The notes under the pieces were generated by a model. That model searched no databases. It saw only the letters and a list, made by a program, of their open reading frames with translations, and was not told the origin of the DNA. The position numbers and the translations under genes were made by a program. 64,000 nt of DNA from the NCBI GenBank assembly GCA_014549065.1, contig JACDOX010000143.1, forward strand, positions 1,177,162 through 1,241,161, given 5' to 3'. The DNA is from Cardinalis cardinalis (Eukaryota; Chordata; Aves; Passeriformes; Cardinalidae). Shown here one piece after another: positions 51,801 to 63,743 of the stretch. Numbering within the stretch: the first letter of the stretch is position 1; every line of letters begins with the position of its first letter.

Positions 51801-54679
51801 ATTCATGAAGCCAGAGAACTTTTACTGCTTTTTATGCCTTTTAATAAATCTCAGCTGAGAGAGGACTGGTGCTTCACTGACTAACAAAGCACAGGCCATG
51901 GACTTCCTACAGCAGATTCAGAGTTTCAGCAACATCAAAACCTGTTTTCTAGAAAGGTCTCCCAGGCATAGCCAGTATGTAAGAGACAATGAAAGGACCA
52001 CGTTGCAAAGTGAACTGCAACCAAGATTAATGATCTCACAACTCAAACCTCGTGATCTACTTCTGCTGTGAAATTATTTGCCATCACCTTCTCACTGAAG
52101 GTGAGGAGAAATCTGACATGCAGAAATGAGAGGAGAACTAGGGAAGTGAACTTTAACCACAGCTGCCAGATATGCTTATTTCTGACAGATTCCTGTTCCT
52201 TGTACAGGAAGCCTGAAGGAATAAATTGTACCTGGAGTGAGAAACAGAACAATCCTCACAATCCTGAAAGGGTTAGTGAATACACCTGCAAGTACTTTCA
52301 AGATTTAGTAAGGAATATAGTAGCTTATTCCTTACAGAAACCCACTTTTTCCTCTCAGTCCAGTATTACAATTCCCATATTATTTTATTGCCAGATCTTC
52401 CAACAGAGCAGGNACCTTGCTGTTACTGCACCAGCAGATGATGTCAGTTCAATACATGTTAAACACTCTCTCTGACCTGTACATGGTTTCTCCAGGTAAA
52501 ACATGACAAAAATCTGGTTGAACAGAATTTGGAATGAAGGCTTATGGCCCTTTTGACAGATTAAAAATACTTCTGAGAAGTAGAGCTTGAATTTTTCCTT
52601 TCCAGCTTATTTTCAGAGATGAAAAAAGAAAGAACAAGGTCCTGAATAAAGTTTAGGACACACACACNCACAAAACCCCATAACAAAAACTACAGAAAAA
52701 AAAATCCACCTGACCTTTAAGTAAAATGCTAAGCAGTAGCCATTCAGCCACTATTGTGATAAGAAAGAGGCAAAACATGAGAAGGCTGTAATGCACATAC
52801 TGATCAGATGCAGCTCCCAAGCACCAATATTTACTGGATTGTTTTCTCCCACTCGTTGAAGAATCCTTCNGGATTATCCCCTGAAAGCAACTTTAAAATC
52901 TCCTGCTATCCTGGTATCAAAAATGTCTCTGCTCCTATATGGTTTATAATGCCTTGGTAACTTCTGCCTACTTTTCGTGCAGAATTGGGGGGTTCTAGTT
53001 TAAAAATTTTTCTTGATTAAAAAGCCTCTGGCTATAGGGACAATATATCAGGATGCAACACAACAACAACTTAGAGGTGAGAAGCTGTGCTCTGGTTTAG
53101 AAATAATGCAGGAGACATGCAGAAAAAATGAAACAAAATCAATAAAAATCCCTTAAGATTTTTTTCCATATTGTGAAACAAAAGGAGTTTTTCCCAAAAC
53201 AAAAATGTAATGGGTTTGTGCTAAGAAAGGAAGAAAATGAATTTTTCAGCTCCAAAGGAAACTCTAACAAAAAACAAAACAAAACAACAATGAAAAATTT
53301 TTCTCCTTTGCTCCCCTTTTTTAAAAAATAGCCTTTCTATTGTGAATGCTTCTATTATCAGGTCTAGAAATAAATATCAAATCTCAAGCACAGTTAGAGA
53401 AGCTTTAAAGTCTCAATGTATTCATAACTACATTACAGGTATTGTAAGCATTACATTCCTGCACTCACTCTGAAAGATAACAACTCCAGCAATACAGTTG
53501 GCAAATACTGTTAATTCAGTATCATCAGTTCCTGATGCATACCAGAGTTTCTGGATGGGTCCCAGAGAAGTACTGATCAAATTCTGAAAGCTGCTTATTA
53601 TGTCTGATCTACAATCCCTGCCCTGAGTAGCAAGGCTGTAGACATGGAATAAACATTCATTCATCANCTTTTGAGAGCCACACACAGACTCAGGTCTGCA
53701 CCAGTCTTTTCACACTCTGGATTGCAGCAAACTCCAATGCTAAATCTCCATTAACATGAGTAATCTTCGTTTTCTGTGAACACTTGATGCTGCAGAAAGA
53801 TACNGATGTCTAGAAATGCCTATAGTTCCTCCCATTTAACAAGAAAGAAAATATTTTGAGTACTAAAACTTGACTATAATCTTCTAAGGACTTCATAGAG
53901 AGGAAAAAGAACATGATCCAGACTTAAGCACAACGTGGATAAGTATTGCTTTATTCACAGCAGTTCCATAAATTGTTCTACAGAGATAACACTGCTAATA
54001 GAGGCAGTTATTGGAGNACTAAATCAAGGCTAGATATTTTGAATATAGTCTTTTACTTGCTTAGTCCATGGTGAATGACTAACAATAAACCTCAAACAAT
54101 CTGTTATTAAAGAGCAAGGTTAAGGCAGTTTGTAAACAATTTTTTAGGTAAGGCCTTCATTTTAATAGTGTCTTTTATCTTTTTCTCTTTTGTGGTAGAG
54201 AGAAGCTGTGATTGAGNTAAACAAAACTTTCATGACACTTAGGGTAATAATCATCTCTTGGGGGAAAAAAACAAGAGATGAAAAAAATTATTAGTTGGAG
54301 TAACTGATTGGTGCTCTTGCTGTTAAAATTTGATCCTGTTTTCTTCAAGATAAACATGAATACGTATGAGGGACAGAAAGGGAACAGTAAAAATGGGAAA
54401 TCCAGTCTGTCTCTTCCTTGGCTGTCAATTCTGACCTCATCTGCAAATGTGCTGCTTGAGGAAGGAAAGCACATGGGGCTTAGCTTCCCAGAGATCTGGA
54501 AAGATTTAACAGCACTGAGCAAATCTATGATTTTCCTTTAATTTTGCGTCAGAGGCTTGCAGATTTTTGCACGCCTGCAATCCTAGACAGCCAAACACAA
54601 TGAAGTAAAAAAAGGGTGGGAAGCAAATGAGCTGGAAAAGGAAACACAAAGGTGCACTTGCCAGGAGCTTACAACTCAC
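48875..54679. other. PIK3C2G intron B-C
   Basis: 5.8 kb. A divergent repeat copy lies at about 53430-53670. The rest shows nothing recognisable; short open frames lack similarity and matched splice phases. Confidence 0.75.
53430..53670 (-). repeat. Divergent copy of the unclassified dispersed repeat
   Basis: The minus strand contains CCAGAAACTCTGGTATGCA and GATGATACTGAATTAACAG, resembling the copy at 41700-41990. An 85-codon open frame here has splice-like ends but the wrong phase for the PIK3C2G chain. I interpret the whole as a repeat. Confidence 0.35.
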
Positions 54680-54872
54680 CACTTATTTGGCTTTTACTTC
54701 TAGCTTCAGCAGGTGAAAATATCATCTGGATTCCTTTCAAGGTTAGGGCCCCTAGATCAGTGGCATCATCATGAAGGTGAACACTGGGAAGACAGGGTCT
54801 AAAACTTGTGATGCCCAAAAGAGAAGATGCAATATGGTTTTTCCCCACATCTGGGAGTTCAGCCCTAGGTTC
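54680..54872 (-). CDS. PIK3C2G: PIK3C2G exon B: long linker exon, poorly conserved
   Basis: This exon has 193 bases, phase 0 in and phase 1 out. The acceptor reads gatctgcag and the donor AAGTG|gtgagt. The frame is open throughout and fits exactly between exon A (ends on a whole codon) and exon C (starts with the last two bases of a codon). The junction codon is G+TG, valine. The 64 residues contain stretches such as GITSFRPCLPSVHLHDDATD and LTLKGIQMIFSPAEA. I do not recognise these in mammalian PIK3C2G, where the equivalent linker is only about 14 residues. The call rests on phase, splice sites and open frame rather than similarity. Alternatively it is a chance open frame and the real linker exon is a shorter, unseen one. 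Confidence 0.7.
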
Positions 54873-57119
54873 CTGCAGATCAGATTTGGTCATTGCACTC
54901 ACACTTGGTTTTTCTCAGATATGTTCTTAACACCAGCTTTGACATGCTAGCTCATTAGCCTAACTTTAAATATTTTACTGANTTTTAGTCTATTTATTTA
55001 ATGTATTAGGTGCAGATATAAGGCATGTAGCATGTCAAAACATANATGAAATGGAAATTTGGTTACCTTGGAAAAATTTCAATGCAGGCTTCTCCACAGA
55101 ATGACTAATGGCCTGGCAAGTTCTGACTTGCTATCAGTAAACTGCAGTTTCTAATCTTACACTACCAAAAGGATTCTGCAATTCTTATGAAATTAGGGTG
55201 TGCCAAAAGCAAACAGAGAAATCTTCACAGTTGAAGATTTCCTGGCATAAATAAAGGTACAGAGAAGTAGGGAGTAAACACTGATTCCTTCACTGTTACT
55301 CAATAAATGAGATTTTCCTTGAGAGACCTGCTGATTCAATGAAGTTCAAATTTGGAAATACCTGTAATCACAGGACTGTTTTCAATCCATTCCAATTACA
55401 TTTTCTGAACAGTGTGTGGAGGAGGATGTTTCTCAGGTAGATCTTTAATAGTAACTATTGATTGTTTTTTAACATGAGCAATTACTTGCCATTGAGAATG
55501 TTTAAAAAAACCATGGGAAAAAGGAATATATCCAAGAAAGAAGAGTCCCACAAACTGAATTTACCTTCTTCTCTCTTCTGCACCTGCACGTTCCCTCTCC
55601 ACTCTCCTGGCCCTCCAGCTGCTTAGCTTCTCCTGGCATCCTGCAAATTGAATTGCTGCTTCCCTTCTCTGCTGTTCACAGAAAACAAGCCTGGCATTTG
55701 GAAACCTGCATTTGAAGCAGCTGTGTATTTGAAAGACTGCTGAAATCACTGCAGCTGATTCACCTTTTTTGCCTCTCTGAGCACACTGCAGTCGAGAAAA
55801 NCAAACAGAGGAAAAGAGCATCTCAGAGGCCATTTTTTCCTCAAACAAAATGGAGAGACAAATTCCTTCCACAGCCCACCCCAGTGCTCAGCTGCAGGGA
55901 GGGCCCTTAGCATCCCCAGCTGCATTTGGGCAGCCACAGAGGAGTAGAGCAGCACCTGATGAGGTTGTTCCCTCCTGGAATCCACCCCTGACAGAGCAGA
56001 CTCCTGCTCATGCCTTGGTCTGAGAGGTGCTGACAGTGCTGGGCACCTCTGGGCCAGTGAGAGTTTCAAAAGGCAGGGTTTATAATTTTGTCCATTACTG
56101 TTAATTAATGTCCTCTTCTTATGACAGTCTATCATTAGATAAGACACTGTTTATGCAGCAAAAGATCATAAAGAACTAAAGCTCTCAGAGGGAGGAACTA
56201 AAGTTATTGGAGTCAGGTGGAAAAGTCATACAGTAAAGTAATTTTTCAGTCTTCCATGAAGTTCATTATTTTCCCTTTTCCCCACATGCAAAGTTGTGAT
56301 TAAAGAAAACCACCATGACCTGAACTCAGTCATTTCACTCTGTTATTTATTCTCCANATTTGAGTCTCCAGATTATCTTGTGGAAATGCTGTTTTATTTA
56401 CACTTTTAGATCACTTCAGTTTCAACTCATCAAAATTACCTTNTAACACATCTTAAGATGCAAACATCTGCAATATGCACACTCAACAGATTAGTAAAAC
56501 AAACAAATAGCAAAACATGTGTTTTATGATGATACACCTTGAATTAACATACTTTAAAAAAAAAAAACACTACCTTTGCCTGGTGTTTCCATACTTTGAA
56601 GAGAATTCTATCAAGACAAAAACAGAGAGGAAAAAAATAATCAGTCACTTCAGAAAANACTGGGTAGAAGTTCTAATGGTTGTAGGAGTAGAAAATACAG
56701 TGGAAAGGGGAAAGGATTTAGATTTATCTTAATGTTATGATGACACAAGNCATGACTGGGATTCAGAGCACCAGGACCTGCTTCCTCTACCACCTCAGCC
56801 AAGNCACTCAGACCTGATTTCTGACAGTATTTGGGCAAGTCAAAGTACAAAGCACCACTCATCAAATGTGCTCACANGTTCTCAGCCTCCACAGTGGTAC
56901 AACAGAGAGAAGAACTCCCTCTCCACCCCTTTGCAAGCCTTACACAATCAGATGTGAAGCCCTAAGGGCAGGGTCTTGGCATCCTCTCAAAGGTGAGGAG
57001 CAGCATGGCTCCACTCAAGTGGCCTCCATTTCACCNGCTCCTGTGCCAGATCACTGAAAGTAGCTGTGCTCTTTAAGGGCCTTTGAGCAGGCAGCTGACC
57101 CGAGGTGGCCAAAGGGAAA

Positions 57120-57472
57120 TATTGAGTGAGGGGAGACCCCAAAGGGCTCTCCAGCTTCCTCATGAGGGCAAGTGACAGACACTGACATCTTGTCCTGGCC
57201 ATCAGTGACAGGACCCAGGGGAACNACATGAAGCTGTGTCAGGGGAGGTTAAGTGGATATCAGGAAAAGCTTTTTCACCCAGAGGCTGGTTGGGCACTGA
57301 AGAGGCTCTCCAGGGTGACAGCCCCAAGCCTGACAGAGTCCTGGAAGCATTTGGATGACACTTTAGGGCACTGGGTGTGATTCTTGGGGTGTCCTCTGCA
57401 GGGACAGAAGTTGGACTTTGATGATCCTTGTGGAACCCTTTCAAGTCAGCAAGCTCCATGACTATGAGTCTG
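57120..57472 (+). mobile_element. CR1 LINE 3' fragment
   Basis: Ordered CR1 landmarks: GAGGGGAGACCCC, CAGTGACAGGACCCAGGGGAA, CAGGGGAGGTTAAGTGGATA, TCAGGAAAAGCTTTTTCACC, then TTGGACTTTGATGATCCTTG and CTCCATGACTATGAGTCTGTG. It is more diverged than the 46.3 kb copy, 5' truncated, and antisense to the gene. Confidence 0.9.
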
Positions 57473-59052
57473 TGATCAGACTTGTATCTACAAAGTGACA
57501 CAAAAAATAAGGAGCAAATCTTGACCAGAGAGACTGCACAGTTAATTTTGCATTTCAGTATTGCCTCTGGCTTGCACTGTTTGAACCCACATCCCTGTAA
57601 GGTTTTCTGCGCTTCAAAGTCATTAATCCCTTTGCAGTGGGCTCAGAATGCTTCGTGTTAGCACATATGTATTCAGCATGATGCTTCCCAAAAATTACAA
57701 TGCATGCAGAGGTGGCAGAAGAAACACAATGCTGAATGTACATTCTCCCNCCGGCACCCAGCTTGGAGCTGCCAGCATTTGTCTGGTGAAGATGAACAGA
57801 AGAAGTCAAATGCTTACTTGAGGGGAGAAAAGCAGCATCCAGGCTGAGAATTATGTTTGCACAATCTTCATAATGCAGTGAGACAAATGGGAACAGAGAC
57901 TTTTGTTCAATTCCCTCAAATTTTGGAAAGTAAACAACCTTTTGGCACNGTACTTATAATTTCAACATAGTATAGCATGCTTAATATATAGTGGATTAGT
58001 GCCTGTTCTAGCAGGATTTTCTCTCCTATGACATTTTGTGAGCTGCTGTAAGAAAGGAAAGGGGAAAAAAANTAGAGATGAAAGACATTAAAGTATGCAT
58101 CAGGTCCAAAGCCTCCCCTGAATGGATTTGAAAATCCCAGGGTTAGGTCGGTTAGAGACTGAAATAATCACATTTACAAAGAGATGCAATCAGTTAAGAA
58201 GAAACCAGCACTGGTGCCAGTTGCTTTCATAATCTCTTAACCATGGTACAGGAATGCACAGTACTGGCAGTGAGGANGCAATAAGTACAATTTAATTAAA
58301 GACAGAAGACTGAAACTAAGTTTCTTTGTTTTGTTTTGGGATTTTTTTTAAACCAGAATTAAATAGAAGCACATTACTTTTTTTTTTTTCAAGTAGGAGA
58401 GCACATATGTACAGATAGGTATAAACAAACATACACTGGCAACCTATGTAATTTACACTGGAAGGAGTAAGCAGTGGTTTCCCTGAGGCTTTATGTGCCC
58501 TTGTGCCAAATGGACATGTTAAAAAATACTCCATAGAAAACCACATAATATATTACACTAAAGGATCAGGAAATCATGTGGAAAAGCAGTTAGAATGTTT
58601 TTCTGGCACCTCTTCNTTAGCAGATGTGTAATGCTGCAGTGCTTGAGATGTAACAGGTAGCCTTAAAAATGTCACTTAATTTGTGGGGCAGTTTACCTGC
58701 TCATCTGAAAAAAGCCTCTCTTCCTCCTAACAAAATATTTTGGTACTACACTGATGAACAGAATAGAAACAANTCAAGTAACATGGTAAAATATAATATT
58801 ATTGTAAAAGTAGTATTGCAGGATTTAATAATTTTTTCAGTACCCAAAATTCACAAAAAAAATGACCCTACCATTCAATACGAGTTAAAAGCAAAAACAG
58901 GTTTGAGGGGTTGGTACTCCATTGAATAACTGGCTGCTGAGTACTAATTTGGACTACATACCTTGCTACAGACAGGCAAAGTGGTCAATTTGTCTTTGCA
59001 TAAATATTAACAAATAGAGATGCAATCTGATTTGTTACATTTATATTCTACA

Positions 59053-59473
59053 TGTGAGGCAGATGCATGTGGCACTCACATTCTCCTAAAAATATCCCTT
59101 TGCCCAGGATTTTTCTCCTGGGAAGCTGAGAAGCCTCAGAGAAAGGGAAAACAATTCTTATCTCATTTGCTTCTNCTGTGTTTTGCTCATGNGTGGAATG
59201 TGTTTGGAGATTTACCCAAAGGTCATTGTTCCATTGGGTTCTGCTGTGAGTTGTTTTGACTCTTTGGCCAATCAGGGCCAAGCTTGGTTGGGACTCTGGA
59301 GTNACAAGTTTTCATTATTATCTTTTTGGCATTCAGTAAGTATCCTTTCTGTATTCTTTAGCATAGTATTTTTTAATATACGACAGTATTATAAAGTAAT
59401 AAATTAGCCTTCTGAGAACATGGAGTCAGATCCATCATTCCTGCCTTCATTAGGACATTTCCCAGCAAATACA
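59053..59473 (+). mobile_element. Solo LTR (family 1), antisense to PIK3C2G
   Basis: A 421-base element starting TGTGAGGCAGATGCATGTGG and ending CAGCAAATACA. It aligns end to end with the reverse complement of 32576-32999, sharing TCCTGGGAAGCTGAGAAGCC, GGCCAATCAGGGCCAAGCT and CATGGAGTCAGAT. It has several N bases. No internal retroviral sequence or clear target-site duplication is adjacent. Confidence 0.85.
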
Positions 59474-59928
59474 GTAGCTGCATATAATGTGTAATGACTA
59501 TTCTCAAGAAATGGGACAGTGCTCAAGTTACAAAACATGCAGGAATATATCTGACTGCTTTTATGACATTTATAGTTCAGCTGCTGAGAAAGATGAAGCT
59601 CTTTATGGAATCAAAGCCCAACCTTTTCTGGATTGCTGAGGTCTACTGACTGTCCTAGCAGTATTTCTCAAAGGAGTGAAAAGGCAGCAGCAGCAACAGC
59701 GTTTGAAGTCGAAGTCAGTTGTTAGTCAGGTCTGCTTCAGCACAGAGGGAGTCAGAGGGACAGGGNGGGCACTCAAGGTCACAGGCAGCTTTTACAGGAA
59801 GGCTTCAAGGGATACACAACCAGCTCAGCTAANCAAGCCTGAAAGGCAGCCTTAAGAGAACAAAACCTCAACAACTGAAAACTTTATAGCATGAAAGAAA
59901 ATCTAGGCAGTAGTTTTCAAGAGATATG

Positions 59929-60450
59929 TTGTTAGAATAGAATCCAAAGTGCAAANAACTCTCAGAACTTTGGGCCNGCAAGCCAAATCTCAGAATTAAG
60001 CACAGAATTTAATTTTAGACCTTAGAAGAGGCTTCCAAACTTCGGTGCTAGAAGTGAGACTGTAGATTTTTAGTTTAAAACAGAGACACGTTAAGAAGAA
60101 GAAAGTTTAAGGTTCTGGAGTTTAAGATACAGAAAAAATAGTTACAAAGGTAAACAAGGAGTTTAGAATGCAGCACTNTAGGTTTATGTGTCATAANATG
60201 ATTGGGTAAGAAAGTTTACACTGTAACATGAGTCCATAAAACAAAATATTTAAGGATTAAGTCAAAATATAAATATCCTTGTTAGCAGTATTTTATTAGT
60301 CAATAAATCCTTAAAAAGTCTTGTAACTAAGGGTCTTGGAATTTCTGAACCATGCAGTAAAGATGTGAGCCAAGCNCGCCCTTCCTGNGTATGTAGAAGA
60401 AAATAAACCACATCATCTAAAAACTCAGAGGTCTTGTCTCTAACTCATTC
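59929..60450 (+). mobile_element. Probable LTR (family 3), boundaries approximate
   Basis: The 3' portion has an AATAAA at 60402-60407 followed by CCACATCATCTAAAAACTCAGAGG, then TCTTGTCTCTAACTCATTC. This is the kind of R-U5 end I associate with bird class II endogenous retroviruses. Upstream is AT-rich sequence with further AATAAA-type signals. The start is a guess at a TGTTG. Confidence 0.5.
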
Positions 60451-62885
60451 AAAATTCCTNCAAAAATCCCCATAATATGTGAAGCAGCTTCTTACTGAGT
60501 ATTAGAACAGAAAAATATTTAAGACTGTTCAATCAGGACAATCTTTTCAACATTCAGAAGAGGCTATTTAGAACAGTATAATTTTGCTCATTACAGATGA
60601 GCAAACAGTACCATTATCATCATTCCTTATCAGCTGCAGCCTCTGGAGATCCCAGCCAGGACCAGCACTCTGCTGTGCTGGAGACTGCACAGAGATAAGG
60701 AGAGCTGTGCCTTGCTCTGAAAGGATAATCTGAACAGGTGAAACAGGAAAAGGGAAGTGTATTGCTCTGTCCATGTGAGGAAGAACATGGAAGTTGCTTT
60801 AGGAGAAGCTGTCAATATTGGAGACAGTCTACATGGTGGAGTTGGACATTTTGANGAGCTGGAGAATGAGCAATAGCAAACAGGGAACATTTAGAGCAGA
60901 GGTCTTTNGTTTGCTTCTTTCTACAACAAGTAGATCAGGTGATAATTTAATTATTTGCCTATTAATAGCCAATTCATCTCAAAAATAAAAGCAATATTTG
61001 CATGACAATGACTCTGAAGACAAGCAGAANAAAATGTGAACATCCACAAAAAAACTAGGGCTTGAAAAAGATGGCCTGTACTGTTAGGGTTTTGTCCCAT
61101 TATGCAATTCTGGTGGTATGTGAGGTTTTCTGACTGAGGGTGAGCCCACTAATAGGAACTAATTTGTCTCTTTGACCACTGCACCTATTTCTTTGCTCAA
61201 ATTCAGAGAGGATGGGCCTGCAAATGGACCAAGGGATATATAAGGNAGTTTTAAGAGGTAGTTTACACATTAGGTTCACAGGGCTGACCTGAACACTGAA
61301 AGATAAAATACTCTAGATTTTTCTTACCTCAAAATAAATGTTTTTATCAAATTAGTCCTGATACATTTCTTCTGCTCTAATTCCTTTCTAAAACAAAGTT
61401 CTGTTGCTTTCTTCTCTTTTACCTGGACCCAGCTCTTTNTCTATCTCTTAAGAAACATTCAGGATTGAGAAAACTCTTGTCTCAAGGACAAGACACTGAT
61501 CATTCTGACAACTCTTAAGGGAATCTAGAGTTTAACTGAAAAGCAAATCATATGAACCCCTTGTTACTTCCTTTAGCTCTTTCTCTACAGTATTTACCCT
61601 CTAATATCCAATAAAAGCTTTGCTTAAATGGATATTCGTATTTCCATTTGATTCCCCATCATGCCAGATAAAATGTGTGCCAGCACAGACTCATTTATGC
61701 AGGAATTTACCCCCCAGTAGTTATTTCTAATAATTGATGCCAAAGATAAATTAAAATATTTAGGATAATAGAGAAGCAAGATTTGCAGGGAAGCATGAAC
61801 TAGAAGGGAAGAAAGAGAAGCCACTTCAGNGAATCAGCTGGCCAGCTCTGAGCAACAAACCAAAAACCCTAAAGCTGCCTTGGTTCTTCCAGTCTTGGGT
61901 GTTCTTACACATAGCACAAGCCATGGGANAAAACAAAATCAAACCCAGCAGGAAAGAGAAAGGATAAAAGTCTTGCAGGAGGCAGGTAATGGTCTGAATG
62001 CAAGCNTCACATGCAGTCTGGCATGTTTTTCTAAATAGTATTTGCTGTGAGAAAGAATGACAAGAGACCATGCAAAGACANAAGAGAATTGNTCAGTANC
62101 TTNTTTTTTTTTTAAGTGTNAAGAGGGAATTTCNTTAGGGTGTGAAAAAATTATGACAACTCACAGTTACACCAGAATAAATCCAAGTGATTAATGGCTT
62201 GATTTTTAGATTTGCTGAGCACCTNTATCACCAAGATGCTGACTTCAAAAGAGCTTTTGGGTGCTCAGAACTTTTATAAATCAGGTCATAATGACTTTTC
62301 TAAGGCCATACCAAAGCAGCTGATGACCAAACTGAGAGGGATACTGTGCTTCAAAGTCCCAGTTCACAATTATTCAGAAACCCCNGGAAACCAAATTCAG
62401 TGTTTCAGCTAAAATCAAGACTGTATGATGCTGGTACTCTATTTATTTCTGTATAAATAGCAGGGACATTTCAATCTGAAAAAAAAAATCATTAAATGAC
62501 ATTTTTGGAAGTTGTTTTAAAATTACTGACAACCTGTACTAAATATCTGCAAATCGAATACTCTGAAATTACATGATATATGGTAAATAGTGATATGGCA
62601 AAGAGTTTTCTACATTGAGTAGGAACAAGAAAGAGCTGGAGGAGAATATCAGTTCAAGTTAAACACATGGCAAATCTTCTGTTGGTCCTGTACCACATCA
62701 GACATGGTCAACACTTTTTTTTTTTACAATGCCTCTACCCAACACATGTCAAAGGGAAAACAAGACAGCAAGACAGTAAAATGGAGCAAGACAGAAAAAT
62801 GGACTTCATCAGTCAAAAAAAGAGTGATACCCATTCAAGGTCCAGTTTTAAAGAGAAAAATAGGTCACAAATATGTGTATTTTAC

Positions 62886-63002
62886 CTGTGCTCTTCCCAA
62901 AGCATGGAGTTTCCAGACTGCATCAGTGATGTCTCTAGTTTCCACAAAACACAGGACACTGCAGATGGCTTTAGCTGCTTCAATCACATTATCAACATTA
63001 TT
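62886..63002 (-). CDS. PIK3C2G: PIK3C2G exon A: linker between Ras-binding and C2 domains
   Basis: This exon has 117 bases, 39 whole codons, phase 0 at both ends. The acceptor reads ttatcaacag and the donor CACAG|gtaaa. It encodes a helical stretch containing EAAKAICSVLCFVETRDITD, which lines up with the mammalian PIK3C2G segment containing KKICSVLGCVETKQITDAV. It is the most 5' exon visible. The preceding exon should end in phase 0, and nothing in 63003-64000 resembles it. It has no N bases and no stop. The next exon downstream is at 54872-54680. Confidence 0.92.
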
Positions 63003-63570
63003 CTGTTGATAAGAGAGAAATAGGGACAAAAGAGGAGTCAGTAGACAATACAGCATTTCCCAGAAATACCTGACCATAACCCTCATGGCAGNGAAGGGTA
63101 GGAAATCCCTCAAGCACCCTCTCAGGCAGAATTCAAACACCATGGTTTAGTCTGGCTACACTGAAATCACCACAGGCCANTATTTTCCTAAGGACAATGA
63201 CATTTCTGCTGAAGTCCAATTATCTCCCACAAAATGTATGCTGGTCAAAACCACAACAAATTTGGTATCAAGGACTTCAGGAGAAAATCTTGGTTTGGAT
63301 GAACTCTAGCAGTGTGGAACCACTGTAAAGAAACTTCACAGGAGACCTGAAGCCAAGTGATTCATGAGCATTCTGTAATTCTGTGAATTTATCCTCACTA
63401 TTGTCTCCTACCCATTTCTGCCAGAGTTGGAAAACAGCCACATTCCTCCTAAAAATAGGTACCGTGTGGGAGGCTGCATAATCTGACACCTGCGGACTGA
63501 GTACTTTTGCAACCAGCTTTCTGCAAAATTATATATTTAGTTAAAACTATGGAATATTATTGATTGTAAT

Positions 63571-63613
63571 TTTAGATATTTTAATATTGTCAAATTTAGA
63601 TATTTTAATATTG
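63571..63613. repeat. Tandem duplication, 24-bp period
   Basis: The 19-mer TTTAGATATTTTAATATTG occurs twice with a five-base spacer. Confidence 0.9.
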
Positions 63614-63723
63614 CCATATGGAAAAAAAAAAGTTTTGAGATTAAATACTTTGGGGAACTAAAAAAAAATTAGTTGGATCCCCAAAGGAAAAAAAACACAA
63701 TATGAAGTACTCTATGTTNAGGA

Positions 63724-63743
63724 AAATAAATAAATAAATAAAT
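63724..63743. repeat. (AAAT)5 microsatellite
   Basis: Five tandem AAAT units. Confidence 0.9.

Larger units (their letters stand above)
54873..62885. other. PIK3C2G intron A-B
   Basis: 8.0 kb, with a CR1 fragment (57120-57472), a family-1 LTR (59053-59473) and a further probable LTR (about 59929-60450). The N cluster at 62081-62134 is unexplained. An exon-like open segment at 55565-55785 was rejected on phase. Confidence 0.75.
12601..63002 (-). other. PIK3C2G: Partial gene body of PIK3C2G, class II PI3-kinase gamma (10 exons seen)
   Basis: Class II PI3-kinases phosphorylate phosphatidylinositol and PI4P on membranes. The gamma form is known in mammals as largely liver-restricted. Ten minus-strand exons join in phase into 459 codons plus 2 bases. 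The order matches the family: linker after the Ras-binding domain, PI3K C2 domain, helical domain. Gamma is preferred over alpha or beta because of strings such as NCSLPLVLGSAP, FPDQDIRRAAVEQ and LESPLVKLLLNRSLQSIQVA, which I recognise as closest to mammalian PIK3C2G. Intron lengths in transcript order are 8.0, 5.8, 2.7, 5.7, 7.5, 1.4, 6.0, 10.7 and 1.1 kb, then at least 12.6 kb. Both ends of the gene are outside the window. The promoter, start codon, kinase domain, PX domain and terminal C2 domain are not present here. Confidence 0.95.

Noticed and set aside
53457..53642. Exon-like minus-strand segment with LGPIQKLWYASGTDDTEL and a gtgagt donor
   Set aside because: Wrong phase for insertion between exons B and C, and part of it resembles a repeat copy at 41700-41990.
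55565..55785. Exon-like minus-strand segment with acceptor (gactgcag) and donor (AAGAAG|gtaaat), open for 73 codons
   Set aside because: It enters in phase 0 and leaves in phase 2, so it cannot sit between exons A and B, which join in phase 0. The Arg/Glu-rich translation resembles no PI3K region.
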